Below, in pieces: positions 18,823-27,261 of a stretch of 64,000 nt of DNA. The notes under the pieces were generated by a model. The model did not search any database, had not been told where the DNA came from, and worked only from the letters and a program-made list of their open reading frames with translations. Each line of letters begins with the position of its first letter. Position 1 is the stretch's first letter. Origin of the DNA: Agromyces sp. H17E-10 (GTDB taxonomy: Bacteria > Actinomycetota > Actinomycetes > Actinomycetales > Microbacteriaceae); the NCBI RefSeq assembly GCF_022919715.1, contig NZ_CP095042.1, positions 1,922,001 through 1,986,000 on the forward strand, in the 5' to 3' direction. The position numbers were made by a program, and so were the translations under genes.

Positions 18823-19568
18823 GCGCGGCATCGCTCGAGATCGTCGACCGGTGGTTCGCGGTCGAGCCGGTCGATGAGCGGATCACGCGCATCATCGAGC
18901 CGCACGTGCACGAGTTCGTGCGCGGCAACATCTGGCAGGTTCGCGGTTCGGCGCGTGACCTCGTGATCGACTGCGGGCTCGGGGTCGCTCCGCTTCGCGA
19001 CGAGTGTCCCGCGCTGTTCGCGAACGACCCTGTGCTCGTCGTCACCCACGCGCATCTCGACCACATGGGCGGCGCGCACGAATTCGACGATCGGCGCGCC
19101 CACGCCGCCGAGCCCATGGGCGACCCGCGCGGCGCCTCGATCCGCGGAGCGGTCCTCCGCGACGAGCTCGGCCTCGACGAGGAGCTGCCCGACCTGCTCA
19201 TCACCGCCCGTCCGGCGGGCTTCGATCCCGACGCGTACCGGCTCCGTCCCGCACCGGCGACGACCCGACTCGTCGACGGCGACGCTGTCGACCTCGGCGA
19301 CCGCTGCCTCCGCGTGCTGCACCTGCCGGGCCACACACCCGGATCGATCTGCCTCTTCGACGAGGCATCCGGCACGCTCTTCAGCGGTGACGTGATCTAC
19401 GACGACGTGCTGCTCGACGGGCTCCACGAGTCCGACCGCGACGACTACGCGACGAGCCTGCAGCGCCTGCGCGACCTGCCGGTTCGCGTCGTGCACCCCG
19501 GCCACGGCGACTCGTTCGACGGCGTGCGGCTGCGCGAGCTCATCGATGACTACCTCGCGGCGGCATGA
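18819..19568 (+). CDS. Metallo-beta-lactamase-fold hydrolase
   Basis: This 249-residue metal-dependent hydrolase has the HxHxDH motif THAHLDHMGG, the downstream His in LHLPGHTPGSICLF, the bridging Asp in LFSGDVIYDD and a final His in VVHPGHGDSF. The architecture is close to glyoxalase II or lactonase-like members rather than beta-lactamases. Its start overlaps the permease stop (ATGA), so the two proteins are made together. The hydrolase probably acts on the imported compound or its product, but the substrate is unknown. Confidence 0.88.
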   Translation: MSAASLEIVDRWFAVEPVDERITRIIEPHVHEFVRGNIWQVRGSARDLVIDCGLGVAPLRDECPALFANDPVLVVTHAHLDHMGGAHEFDDRRAHAAEPMGDPRGASIRGAVLRDELGLDEELPDLLITARPAGFDPDAYRLRPAPATTRLVDGDAVDLGDRCLRVLHLPGHTPGSICLFDEASGTLFSGDVIYDDVLLDGLHESDRDDYATSLQRLRDLPVRVVHPGHGDSFDGVRLRELIDDYLAAA

Positions 19569-19574
19569 CGACGA

Positions 19575-20105
19575 TCAGACCGGGTCGGCACCGATCGCGG
19601 GCTCCGCGAGCACGGCGGCGGCGAGGCGCTGACGCGCCCTCCTGATGCGCTGCCGCACGAGCGCCGGGCTGATGCCGAGCAGCTCGGCGATCTCATTGCC
19701 CGGGCGGCCCTCGAGCGCCGAGAGCACGAGCGGAGTCCGAAGCTGCTCGGGCAGGTCTCCGATCGCCCGCAGCGCCGCCCGCAGGTCGGTCCGCGCCTCC
19801 AGTCGATCGTCGGCGGCCGGCACGAGGGCCCGCGACTCGTCGTCGAGCCGGTCGTCGAGGCGCCGCCCGCGGAGGTGGTCGATCGCCGTGGTCCGCGCGA
19901 TCGCGTCGACCCACGCGCACACCGTGCCCGCGCCCGGGTCGCGCACGCCGTCGATCGCCTTCCAGGCGCGCAGCAGCACGGTCTGGGCCAGGTCGTCGGC
20001 ATCGTCGGGGCGCACGCCGAGGCTGATCGCCCGCCGCCGAAGCCGCAGGGGTTCATCGGCGATGAGCTCGAGCAGCGTCCTCGCCTGCGGGGCGGATGAG
20101 GGCAT
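19575..20105 (-). CDS. ECF-type RNA polymerase sigma factor
   Basis: This 176-residue sigma-70 family protein has region 2 (RAISLGVRPDDADDLAQTVLLRAWKAIDG, with the ARTTAIDHLRGRR segment) and region 4 (LPEQLRTPLVLSALEGRPGNEIAELLGISPALVRQRIRRARQRL). No zinc-binding anti-sigma gene lies next to it. Instead a SnoaL-like protein is divergently encoded. The ATG has GAGAG 8 nt upstream. It converges on the hydrolase gene with a 6-nt gap. Confidence 0.88.
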   Translation of the reverse strand: MPSSAPQARTLLELIADEPLRLRRRAISLGVRPDDADDLAQTVLLRAWKAIDGVRDPGAGTVCAWVDAIARTTAIDHLRGRRLDDRLDDESRALVPAADDRLEARTDLRAALRAIGDLPEQLRTPLVLSALEGRPGNEIAELLGISPALVRQRIRRARQRLAAAVLAEPAIGADPV

Positions 20106-20138
20106 CTGTCACATCTCTCGCTCGTCGACGTCTTTCTC

Positions 20139-20161
20139 GATGACCCGATCGCCGGGTCATC
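20139..20161. promoter_or_regulatory. Perfect inverted repeat between the sigma factor and SnoaL-like genes
   Basis: GATGACCCG and CGGGTCATC are perfect nine-base arms around ATCGC. The dyad sits in the 77-bp divergent gap, about 34 bp from the sigma-factor start codon and 21 bp from the SnoaL-like one. It could be an operator or an mRNA hairpin. No bound factor can be named. Confidence 0.5.
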
Positions 20162-20182
20162 TACTCGAAGAACGGAACCCCC

Positions 20183-20560
20183 ATGTCTATTCCCGTCGCG
20201 AACCTCGACGCCCTGCCCCTCGCCTTCGCCGAGCGCTTCAACGCACAGGACCTCGACGGCCTGCTCGCGCTCAACGCCCCCGGCGCGGTCTTCGTGCCCG
20301 CGCCCGGCCAGCCGGTCGAGGGCGACGCCGTTCGATCGGCACTCGAACAGTTCCTCGCGCTGCAGCTGCCGATCACGATGCGCACGAAGCACGCGTTCGT
20401 CAGCGGCGACACGGGCCTCGTGACGGCCGAGTGGTCGATCGCCGGCGTCGGCCCCGACGGCTCGGAGGTCTCGCTCTGGGGCGTCACGGCCGACGTCGCG
20501 CGGCACGACGAGCAGCACGGCTGGCGCTACGTCGTCGACAACCCGTTCGGCACCGTCTGA
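20183..20560 (+). CDS. SnoaL/NTF2-like small protein
   Basis: This 125-residue protein has the nuclear-transport-factor-2-like cone fold: LPLAFAERFNAQDLDGLLALNAPGAVFVPAPGQPVEG at the start, TAEWSIAGVGPDGSEVSLWGV in the sheet and WRYVVDNPFG at the end. Such proteins act as small enzymes or ligand-binding domains. ECF41-type sigma factors carry a SnoaL-like domain fused at the C-terminus. Here a separate SnoaL-like gene faces an ECF gene that lacks such a domain. The ribosome binding site (GGAAC) is weak. Confidence 0.82.
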   Translation: MSIPVANLDALPLAFAERFNAQDLDGLLALNAPGAVFVPAPGQPVEGDAVRSALEQFLALQLPITMRTKHAFVSGDTGLVTAEWSIAGVGPDGSEVSLWGVTADVARHDEQHGWRYVVDNPFGTV

Positions 20561-20573
20561 TCGGCACCCGGGA

Positions 20574-21035
20574 TCAGCCCCGCGCCGCCTCCTGCACGAC
20601 ATCGCGCAGCCGCTCGAGGGCGGGCAGCGCCGCGGCGAGCGCGGCACGGTCGGCGTCGTCGAGCCGGGCGAGCGCGTCGACGAGGATCGCCTCGCTCGCC
20701 CGGTCGAACCGGTCGAAGAGGCCGAGCGCCCGGGTCGAGGCGCTGACCTCGACCCGGCGCCGGTCGTCGGCCGCCGCCGTGCGCACGACGAGCCCCGCGG
20801 CCTCCATCGCCTTCAGCAGGTTGCTCACGGTCGGCCGGCTGAGTCCGAGCTCGGTGGCGAGGTCCCCCGGCGAGCGCACGACTCCGCGCGGCAGCGCTCG
20901 CAGCACCTCGATCTGCGCATCGGGCAGGTCGGGAAGGTGCTCGGCCGAGCGGGCGGCCTTGAGCAGGCCGCGCCGCAGCGGCGAGACGATCGAGTTCAGC
21001 CGCGCGAGTTCGGCGGCCGGCTCCCGGGAGGTCAT
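20574..21035 (-). CDS. MarR-family transcriptional regulator
   Basis: This 153-residue winged-helix regulator has the MarR core: LPDAQIEVLRALPRGVVRSPGDLATELGLSRPTVSNLLKAMEAAGLVVRTAAADDRRRVEVSAS (helix-turn-helix plus wing with DDRRR), flanked by dimerisation helices. It lies 4 nt downstream of the monooxygenase stop codon and is probably co-transcribed with it, a common arrangement for autoregulated detoxification operons. ATG at 21035 is the internal start that fits the family; the ribosome binding site is weak, consistent with coupling. Confidence 0.88.
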   Translation of the reverse strand: MTSREPAAELARLNSIVSPLRRGLLKAARSAEHLPDLPDAQIEVLRALPRGVVRSPGDLATELGLSRPTVSNLLKAMEAAGLVVRTAAADDRRRVEVSASTRALGLFDRFDRASEAILVDALARLDDADRAALAAALPALERLRDVVQEAARG

Positions 21036-21039
21036 CCGG

Positions 21040-22428
21040 TCAGTCTGCCAGCGGCGGAGCCGACTCGGGTGTGAGCGACGCACGCTCGTTGAGCGCGGAC
21101 GGGTGGAAGCCCGCGGTGCGCTTGTACCCGTCGGCGATCTCCTGCAGCTCGTCGGCGGGGATCACGTCGTGGATGTCGGCGAACCCCTCGGGCGCACGGT
21201 CGTACGCGAGCTGCATGACCTTCTCGGGACCGAGCTGGCGGGTCATCTCGAGCAGGCGCGCGGTCGCGGGGCGCCGGTCGGCCTCGTACGCCTCGAGCGC
21301 GCGGCGCACGGCCGCTGCGCGTGCGCTGTCTCCGAGAGGGGATGCCCCAGCAGCAGCATCCGCCCCCGCAGCCTCGTTCGCCAGGTGGAAGGCGAGCGTG
21401 CGCCCGTCGATGATCGCCTGGGATGCACCGTTCGAACCGTTCGGGTACATCGCGTGCGCGGCGTCGCCGATGAGGGTCGAGCCGCCGAACGTCCATCGCG
21501 GCAGCGCATCGCGGTCGACCATCGGGTACTCGAGGATCTCGTCGGCCGCGGCGATGACCGCGGGCACGTCGAGCCAGTCGAAGCTCCAGTCGGCGAAGAG
21601 CGCTTCGATGGGGCCCGCGTCGACCGCGTGGTTCCAGTCGGCGGTCTCGTCGACCCCCTCGGGCGCACGGCGCTCGGCGATGAAGTTGAGCCGGGTTGAG
21701 CCTGCCTCGGCGCCGGGCGCGACGAGCGGGTACGAGACGAACTTCTGCTCGCCGTCTCCGGCCATGATCATCGTGCGGCCGTCGAGGTAGGTGGGCACGC
21801 TCGCGGTACCGCGCCACAGGATGAGGCCGTTCCAAACCGGACCGCCCTCGTCGGGGTAGGCCTGCGCGCGCATCGCCGAGTGGATGCCGTCCGCGCCGAT
21901 GACGACGTCGGCGGCGACCTCGAAGGTCTCGCCCGCACCGTCGTCGCCCGCGCCGGCGCCCGACCGCACGAAGCGGGCGAACTCGGCGTGCCCGGCGGCA
22001 CGCGCCTCGGCGGATTCGGGGTCGAGGTGCTCGACGCCGACGAGCCTGCAGCCGAGGCGGATGGTGTCGGGCCCGAGCCGGCGCTCGACCTCGCGGGCGA
22101 GCAGCAGCTGGAACTCGCCGCGGTGCACCGAGAGCTGCGGCCAGCGGTAGCCGGCGTCGAGGCCGCGCGGCTCCGACCAGATCGGCTGCCCGAAGCGGTT
22201 GTAGTACGAGAGACGGCTCGGCGGCACGCCGATCGAGGCGACCTCGTCGGCGAGGCCGAGCTCGGTCAGCTCGCGCACGGCGTGCGGCAGCAGGTTGATG
22301 CCGACGCCGAGGGGCCTGAGCTCTCGCACGCGTTCGTACACGGTGATGTCGCGGAAGCCCGCGCGGTGCAGGCTCAGGGCTGCGGCGAGCCCGCCGATGC
22401 CGGCTCCGGCGATGACGATCTTCAACAT
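21040..22428 (-). CDS. FAD-dependent aromatic monooxygenase (PhzS/UbiH-like)
   Basis: This 462-residue group A flavoprotein monooxygenase has an N-terminal Rossmann motif IVIAGAGIGGLAAALSLHRAG, the central DG motif VVIGADGIHSAMR and the FAD ribose motif LIGDAAHAMYPNGSNGASQAIIDG. This matches the PhzS-like 'flavin-dependent oxidoreductase' subfamily, which hydroxylates aromatic substrates with NAD(P)H and oxygen. The substrate is unknown. The ATG at 22428 has AAGGAGG very close upstream. It is the first gene of an operon with the MarR regulator, and a MarR-type palindrome lies about 65 bp upstream. Confidence 0.9.
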   Translation of the reverse strand: MLKIVIAGAGIGGLAAALSLHRAGFRDITVYERVRELRPLGVGINLLPHAVRELTELGLADEVASIGVPPSRLSYYNRFGQPIWSEPRGLDAGYRWPQLSVHRGEFQLLLAREVERRLGPDTIRLGCRLVGVEHLDPESAEARAAGHAEFARFVRSGAGAGDDGAGETFEVAADVVIGADGIHSAMRAQAYPDEGGPVWNGLILWRGTASVPTYLDGRTMIMAGDGEQKFVSYPLVAPGAEAGSTRLNFIAERRAPEGVDETADWNHAVDAGPIEALFADWSFDWLDVPAVIAAADEILEYPMVDRDALPRWTFGGSTLIGDAAHAMYPNGSNGASQAIIDGRTLAFHLANEAAGADAAAGASPLGDSARAAAVRRALEAYEADRRPATARLLEMTRQLGPEKVMQLAYDRAPEGFADIHDVIPADELQEIADGYKRTAGFHPSALNERASLTPESAPPLAD

Positions 22429-22490
22429 GGCCTCCTTGTCATGGGCGCGCCGCGGTCGCAGGGGGATGGTCTCGTCGGGTGCGTGCAGAT

Positions 22491-22507
22491 AGTTTTGCAA
22501 CAAAACT
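22491..22507 (-). promoter_or_regulatory. Candidate MarR operator upstream of the monooxygenase operon
   Basis: AGTTTTG-CAA-CAAAACT is a perfect 7-3-7 dyad, strikingly A/T-rich for this genome. It is placed 63-79 bp before the monooxygenase start codon. MarR proteins typically bind 15-20-bp A/T-rich dyads over their own promoters. Confidence 0.65.
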
Positions 22508-22609
22508 CTTTCGCCGCAAGCGGCCCTGCGGCCTGCATACCGTCGCACATGTCGGAGGTCGGTGGCAGGCTGGGTGATGTACCCGGGCGACATCGACCAG
22601 GAGGCATCC

Positions 22610-23323
22610 ATGTGCGGCAGATTCGTGGTCTCGCAGAAGGTCGACGACCTCACCGCGGTCTTCGACGCCGAGAATGACTTCGACGACTGGCAGCCGAGCT
22701 TCAGCCTCGCCCCGACCGACACCGTGCCGATCGTCCGCGAGCGCGCCGACCGTGAGACGGGCGAGTTCGTGCGTCGGCTCGAACCCGCCGTCTGGAACTT
22801 CCATCCCTCGTTCATGAAAGACGCGAAGCGTCCGCAGTTCAACACCCGCATCGAGACGGTCGCGACCAACGGCCTGTGGAAGGGCGCGTTCGCCCAAGGC
22901 CGTTGCATCGTGCCGATGCGCGGGTACTTCGAGTGGACGGGCGAGCCCGGCAAGAAGCGCGCGCACTACCTGCACGGCGAAGGCGACGTGCTCGCCGCCG
23001 CGGGCATCTCGACCGCGCGCAAGCTCCCTGACGGCGAGTGGCAGGTGTCGACCTCGATCATCACGAGAGAGGCGAGGGATGCGTCGGGCGAAGTGCACGA
23101 CCGCATGCCGGTGTACCTGCCTCTCGACGAGATCGAGCGCTACCTCGACCCGGCGAAGCTGGATGCGGGCGGCATGCAGGCCATGGTCGACTTCCTGATC
23201 GAGGCGTCCGACCGCGTCGCCCCGACGATCACCGAGTACGAGGTCGACCCGCGGATCAACAACCACCGCGCGATCGACCCCGGCGACCCGACGCTCATCG
23301 ACCCGCTGCCCTCAGGAGCCTGA
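22610..23323 (+). CDS. SRAP-domain (YedK/HMCES-like) abasic-site protein
   Basis: This 237-residue SOS-response-associated peptidase-like protein covalently traps abasic sites in single-stranded DNA. After Met removal, Cys2 is the catalytic residue (MCGRFVVS). Other conserved parts are FSLAPTDTVPIVRE, FNTRIETVATNGLWKGAFAQGRCIVPMRGYFEWTG (with the family Glu) and HDRMPVYLPLDEIERYL, where the His is the known active-site residue. The ATG has AGGAGG about 6 nt upstream. The 3' end overlaps the convergent deaminase gene by 12 bp. Confidence 0.93.
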   Translation: MCGRFVVSQKVDDLTAVFDAENDFDDWQPSFSLAPTDTVPIVRERADRETGEFVRRLEPAVWNFHPSFMKDAKRPQFNTRIETVATNGLWKGAFAQGRCIVPMRGYFEWTGEPGKKRAHYLHGEGDVLAAAGISTARKLPDGEWQVSTSIITREARDASGEVHDRMPVYLPLDEIERYLDPAKLDAGGMQAMVDFLIEASDRVAPTITEYEVDPRINNHRAIDPGDPTLIDPLPSGA

Positions 23324-23824
23324 GACGTCGACCCCCGCGCAGCGCGCATGCAGGGCACGCAACTCGTCGGCGAGCTCGGGCGCGGGCCCCGATACGTCGA
23401 TGCCGGGCGCGATCTCGCCGATCGGCAGCGCGGCGACGGGGCCGTCGGGCAGGCCCCACGCGCGCCGCCACCCGACGAGCTGTTCGGTGCTGCCCGCGTA
23501 GACGATCCGGCCGAGGCCGACCCACGCGTGCGCGGCCGAGCACATCGGGCAGTGCTCTCCCGAGGTGTAGACGGTACTCGCGGCGCGCTCGTCGGGGGTC
23601 AGGTTGGCGGCGGCCCAGCGGGCGATCTCGAATTCGGGATGCCTCGTCTGATCGCCGCCCGCGACGCGATTGCGGTCCTCGAAGCGCACCACGCCGTCGG
23701 CATCGACGAGCAGCGAACCGAACGGCTCGTCGCCCGCGTCGAGCGCCTCGCGGGCGAGATCGACGCAACGTCGCAGGTACGCCAGGTCGGCGTCGGTGGG
23801 CGGTCGCGGGTCTCGTCGCGCCAT
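23312..23824 (-). CDS. Nucleoside/guanine deaminase-like protein (CDA fold)
   Basis: This 170-residue zinc deaminase of the cytidine/deoxycytidylate deaminase fold resembles guanine deaminase-type nucleoside deaminases: REALDAGDEPFGSLLVDADGVV, then HPEFEIARWA (zinc His and catalytic Glu) and TSGEHCPMCSAAHAWVGLGRIVYAGS (two zinc cysteines). The usual Pro before the first cysteine is His here. The ATG has GAGGAGA 8 nt upstream. The base or nucleoside it acts on is not resolved. Confidence 0.87.
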   Translation of the reverse strand: MARRDPRPPTDADLAYLRRCVDLAREALDAGDEPFGSLLVDADGVVRFEDRNRVAGGDQTRHPEFEIARWAAANLTPDERAASTVYTSGEHCPMCSAAHAWVGLGRIVYAGSTEQLVGWRRAWGLPDGPVAALPIGEIAPGIDVSGPAPELADELRALHARCAGVDVSGS

Positions 23825-23982
23825 GCGTTCGTCTCCTCAGCCGGTCTGTGCGGCCTGCCGGTCGCAGCCGGCAGCAGCCTACGCCTCGTGAGCGTAGCGA
23901 TCGGGCGGACCATCCGCGATCACGAGGCCTCGACTGACGACACGCCGAACCTCCGCCGCGCCATCCGTGCCACCATGTTCTC

Positions 23983-24579
23983 GTGCAGTTCAGACTCGCC
24001 ACCGACGCCGACGTGCCCGCCATCGCCGAGACGATCGCCCTCGCCTTCGTCGACGACCCCGCCTGGGGCCCGATCCTGCGATTGCCGGGCGATGCGACCG
24101 CCGATCTCGAGCTGTTCTGGGCGCCGTTCGTACGCGGCGCCCTCCGGTACGACACCGTCTGGGTCGTCGACGACGGCGCCTCCGTCGCGGTCTGGCTGCC
24201 GTCGGGCGCCGACGAGATGACCGACGACCAGCTCGCCGAGGTGCAGGCGTTCGTCGACGAGCGGCTCGACGCCGAGCAGCGGGGCGCCTTCGCCGAGATC
24301 TGGGAGTCGTTCGAGCACCATCACCCGGCCAAGCCGCCGCACATGTACCTCAGCCTGCTCGCGACGCACCCGTCACGCCGCGGCGAGGGGCTGGCGCAGC
24401 AACTGCTCGCCGAGAACCTCCGTGCGTTCGCCGAGCGCGGACTGCCGGCCTACCTCGAATCGACGAATCCCGACAACGACCGGCGCTACGCGCGCGCCGG
24501 GTTCCGCGAGATCGGCTCGTTCACGGCGCCGATCGGCGGCGGCCGCGTGGCGACCATGTGGTGCGACCTGCCCGGGTGA
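23983..24579 (+). CDS. GNAT-family N-acetyltransferase
   Basis: This 198-residue acetyl-CoA-dependent transferase has a family start FRLATDADVPAIAETIALAF and the acetyl-CoA loop LLATHPSRRGEGLAQQLLAENLRAF (R-x-x-G-x-G/A pattern as SRRGEGLA). It ends YLESTNPDNDRRYARAGFREIGSF. The acceptor is unknown; the closest pattern is that of actinobacterial acetyltransferases with a YLE(S/T) motif. The GTG start has no ribosome binding site and may be leaderless. It converges on flotillin across a strong hairpin. Confidence 0.88.
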   Translation: MQFRLATDADVPAIAETIALAFVDDPAWGPILRLPGDATADLELFWAPFVRGALRYDTVWVVDDGASVAVWLPSGADEMTDDQLAEVQAFVDERLDAEQRGAFAEIWESFEHHHPAKPPHMYLSLLATHPSRRGEGLAQQLLAENLRAFAERGLPAYLESTNPDNDRRYARAGFREIGSFTAPIGGGRVATMWCDLPG

Positions 24580-24602
24580 CCTGGACGAGTGACCTCGACG
24601 CG

Positions 24603-24642
24603 AACGGGGCCGCGCGATCTGCGAAGATCGCCCGGCCCCGTT
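24603..24642. terminator. Bidirectional terminator between acetyltransferase and flotillin
   Basis: AACGGGGCCG (24603-24612) pairs perfectly with CGGCCCCGTT (24633-24642). A second stem (GCGATCT/AGATCGC around GCGA) is nested inside with only a small mismatch. It lies between two convergent genes and can end transcription from both sides. Confidence 0.85.
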
Positions 24643-24664
24643 GCTGCGACGAGTGCGGGTCGCG

Positions 24665-26173
24665 TCAGCGCGCGGCGCCGGCCTCCTGGTCGCCGCCGAG
24701 CCCGTCCAGCGAGTCGAGACGATCGGCGACCGGCCCCACCGCGGCGGCGAGCTGCGCTCCAGCCGACGCGACCGCGGCACCCACGGCCGCAGAGTCGTGG
24801 GTGCCGACCCGAGCGGCCGCACCGCCGGCGGCTGCGCCGCCGATGATCGAGCCGAGCAGCTCACGCAGCCCGACGCCCATGGTCGAGCTCAGCATCGCGT
24901 CGACCTCGGTGATGCCCGAGACGGCGTTCTTCGCGAGCTGCGAGGCGCCGTCGGTCGAGACGACCGTGAGCTGGTCGATGTTCGACATGGGTGCGGCGAG
25001 CTCGCGGGCGATGAGCGGCAGTGCGTCGATGACGCGCATCTGCAGCAGCGCCTCGGACTGCTGGGCGACGGCCTCGGCCGCGGCCTTCGTGGCGGCCGCC
25101 TCGGCGGCACCCTTGGCCTGGATCGCTTCGGCCTCTGCGAGACCCTCGGCCTTGAGCGCCTCCGCGGCAGCGGTACGCGCGACCCGGTCGGCCTCGGCGG
25201 CGATGCGCACGGATTCGGCCGCGGCATCCGCCTCGACCTTGACCTTGTAGGCCTGCGCATCGGCGACGGCCTTGACCTCGGAGTCGAGCTCGGCGGCGCG
25301 CAGCGCGGCCTTCTTCTGCGCGGTGATCTCCTGCTGCGCGACGACCTCCTGCTGCGAAAGCGCCTCGGCGAGCGGACGGGCGGCGGCGGCCTCCGCAGTC
25401 GCCTTGTCGGTCTCGCGCTGGAGGGCGGCCTTGCGCTGGGCGAGCTCGGCCTCGCGCTCGGCGACGGTCTGCTCGGCGGCGATCACGGCTTCGCGTGCCT
25501 CGCGCTGCGCGACCGCCTCGGCGATCTCGGCCTGCTTGCGCACCTTCGCCTGCTCGGCGCGGCCGAGGTCGTCGATGTAGCCGTTGGTGTCGGAGATGCC
25601 CTTGATCTCGAACGAGTCGACGTCGAGGCCCTGGCTGAGCAGCGACTCGCGCGCGACGCCGAGCACCGCGGCCGAGAGCTCGTCGCGGCGGTTGATGATC
25701 GTCAGCACGTCGGTGGCGCCGATCGAGGCGCGCAGCGAACCCGAGAGCACCTCCTGGGCGAAGATGTCGATGTTCTTGTCCTGCCCGAGGAACCGCTGGG
25801 CGGCCGCGCGGATCGAGGCGGCGCTGTCGCCGACCTTCACGATCGCGACGGCGTCGACGTGCACCGTGATGCCGTTGTTCGTCTGCGCCTCGGCGCGGAT
25901 CTCGATGGCGCGCGAGCGCAGCGAGATCTTGTGCGCCTTCTGGAAGAAGGGCATGATCCAGACACCCTGGCCGTGCACGACGCGCTGGCCCGACTCCTCG
26001 GTGTCGACGCCGTCGACGACGCGACGGCGCGAGCGCTTGCCGGTGACGACGATCGCCTCGTCGGGCGACACGTTGCGATACAGCACCTTCGCCCAGATCC
26101 ACAGGGCGATCACGACGATGACGGCGACGATCACGATGCCGATGATCGGGGCAGCGGCGAAGAACTCGAGCAT
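24665..26173 (-). CDS. Flotillin-like SPFH-domain membrane scaffold protein
   Basis: This 502-residue flotillin family protein is of a type that organises membrane microdomains. A membrane segment lies at residues about 8-28 (IIGIVIVAVIVVIALWIWA). The SPFH domain (about 30-200) carries SPDEAIVVTGKR and LRASIGATDVLTIINRRDELSAAVLGVARESLLSQGLDVDSFEIKGISD. A long Ala/Glu-rich coiled coil (about 205-420) follows, then a small-residue C-terminus with GLRELLGSIIGGAAAGGAAA. No NfeD-like gene lies next to it. The ATG at 26173 has GAGAGGA 5 nt upstream. Confidence 0.93.
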   Translation of the reverse strand: MLEFFAAAPIIGIVIVAVIVVIALWIWAKVLYRNVSPDEAIVVTGKRSRRRVVDGVDTEESGQRVVHGQGVWIMPFFQKAHKISLRSRAIEIRAEAQTNNGITVHVDAVAIVKVGDSAASIRAAAQRFLGQDKNIDIFAQEVLSGSLRASIGATDVLTIINRRDELSAAVLGVARESLLSQGLDVDSFEIKGISDTNGYIDDLGRAEQAKVRKQAEIAEAVAQREAREAVIAAEQTVAEREAELAQRKAALQRETDKATAEAAAARPLAEALSQQEVVAQQEITAQKKAALRAAELDSEVKAVADAQAYKVKVEADAAAESVRIAAEADRVARTAAAEALKAEGLAEAEAIQAKGAAEAAATKAAAEAVAQQSEALLQMRVIDALPLIARELAAPMSNIDQLTVVSTDGASQLAKNAVSGITEVDAMLSSTMGVGLRELLGSIIGGAAAGGAAARVGTHDSAAVGAAVASAGAQLAAAVGPVADRLDSLDGLGGDQEAGAAR

Positions 26174-26382
26174 GGGGTCCTCTCGGGCGGGTTCGGGTCG
26201 GGCGTCGGGCGCCCTGCACAAGAATGGCCGGTGGGTGGGCGTGGCGCAATGGGCAGCGCTCCCCCGGTCCGGTTCGATCGACGCGGATGCCGCAGCCGGC
26301 GCCACTCGATCGGATCGGACCGGGATGATCGGGTGCCGGGGACGGCTCGCCCGCAGGCTGGAACGTGCAGAAGGGAGAACCC

Positions 26383-27249
26383 GTGATCGCCGACCTCAAC
26401 CGCCTCGTCGACACCGTCGAGGCGCACCTCGCCGAGGAGCTCGACCTCGCCGCGCTCGCGCAGGGCGCGGGCACGACCGAGTACCACCTGCGTCGCATGT
26501 TCTCGTCGCTCGCCGGCATGCCGCTGTCGGAGTACGTGCGCCGCCGGCGCATGACCGTCGCGGCGGCCGACGTCGCCGCGGGCGAGCCGATGCTCGACAT
26601 CGCGGTCCGGTACGGGTACGGCTCGACCGAGGCGTTCGGGCGGGCGTTCCGTGCGGTGCACGGCTCGAGCCCCTCCGACGTCAGGCGCCACGGCGGACCC
26701 CTTCGCACGCAACCGAAACTCAGGTTCCGCCTGACCGTCGAAGGGAACTTCACCATGGACACCCGCATCGCCGACCGACCGGCCTTCCACCTGGTGGGGC
26801 GCGCCGCGCGCGTGCCCCTCATTCACGAGGGCGTCAATCCGCACATCCAGGCGCACATCGCGTCGCTGCCGCCCACCGAGCACGCGCGCCTCAAGGCGCT
26901 CGGCGACACCGAGCCCGCAGGCCTCCTGCAGGTGAGCGCCGACGTCGACCCCGACTACGTCGAGGGCAGCGAGCTCACCTACCTGCACGGCGTCGCCCTG
27001 TCGGTGGATGCGACTCCGCCCGCCGATCTCGATGTGATCGAGGTGCCTGCGGGCGAATGGGTCGTCTTCCGCACCTCGGGCCCCTACCCCGCCGCCCTGC
27101 AGGACACGTGGGCCGCGACGGCCACCGAGTGGTTCCCGTCGAACCCGTGGCGGCTGCGGCCGGGCCCGTCGATCGTGGCCGTGCTCGAGCGCGCCGACGA
27201 CTTCAGCACCGCGACGACCGAGCTCTGGCTGCCGATCGAGCGCGAGTAG
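26383..27249 (+). CDS. AraC-family regulator with GyrI-like effector domain
   Basis: This 288-residue protein's N-terminal AraC-type DNA-binding domain has two helix-turn-helices (LDLAALAQGAGTTEYHLRRMFSSLAGMPLSEYVRRRRM and MLDIAVRYGYGSTEAFGRAFRAVHGSSPSDVRR). The C-terminal domain is GyrI/Rob-like (FHLVGRAARVPL, DYVEGSELTYLHGVAL, IEVPAGEWVVFRTSGPYPAALQDTW), usually binding hydrophobic small molecules. Family members control multidrug or stress genes. The start is GTG 26383, with AGGGAG 6 nt upstream; the GTG at 26365 lacks a site. Confidence 0.92.
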   Translation: MIADLNRLVDTVEAHLAEELDLAALAQGAGTTEYHLRRMFSSLAGMPLSEYVRRRRMTVAAADVAAGEPMLDIAVRYGYGSTEAFGRAFRAVHGSSPSDVRRHGGPLRTQPKLRFRLTVEGNFTMDTRIADRPAFHLVGRAARVPLIHEGVNPHIQAHIASLPPTEHARLKALGDTEPAGLLQVSADVDPDYVEGSELTYLHGVALSVDATPPADLDVIEVPAGEWVVFRTSGPYPAALQDTWAATATEWFPSNPWRLRPGPSIVAVLERADDFSTATTELWLPIERE

Positions 27250-27261
27250 TCGTCGTCGGTG

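Noticed and set aside
24641..26386. A 581-codon open frame opposite flotillin
   Set aside because: Antisense to a complete SPFH protein and composed of Leu/Gly/Arg/Asp-rich low-complexity sequence.
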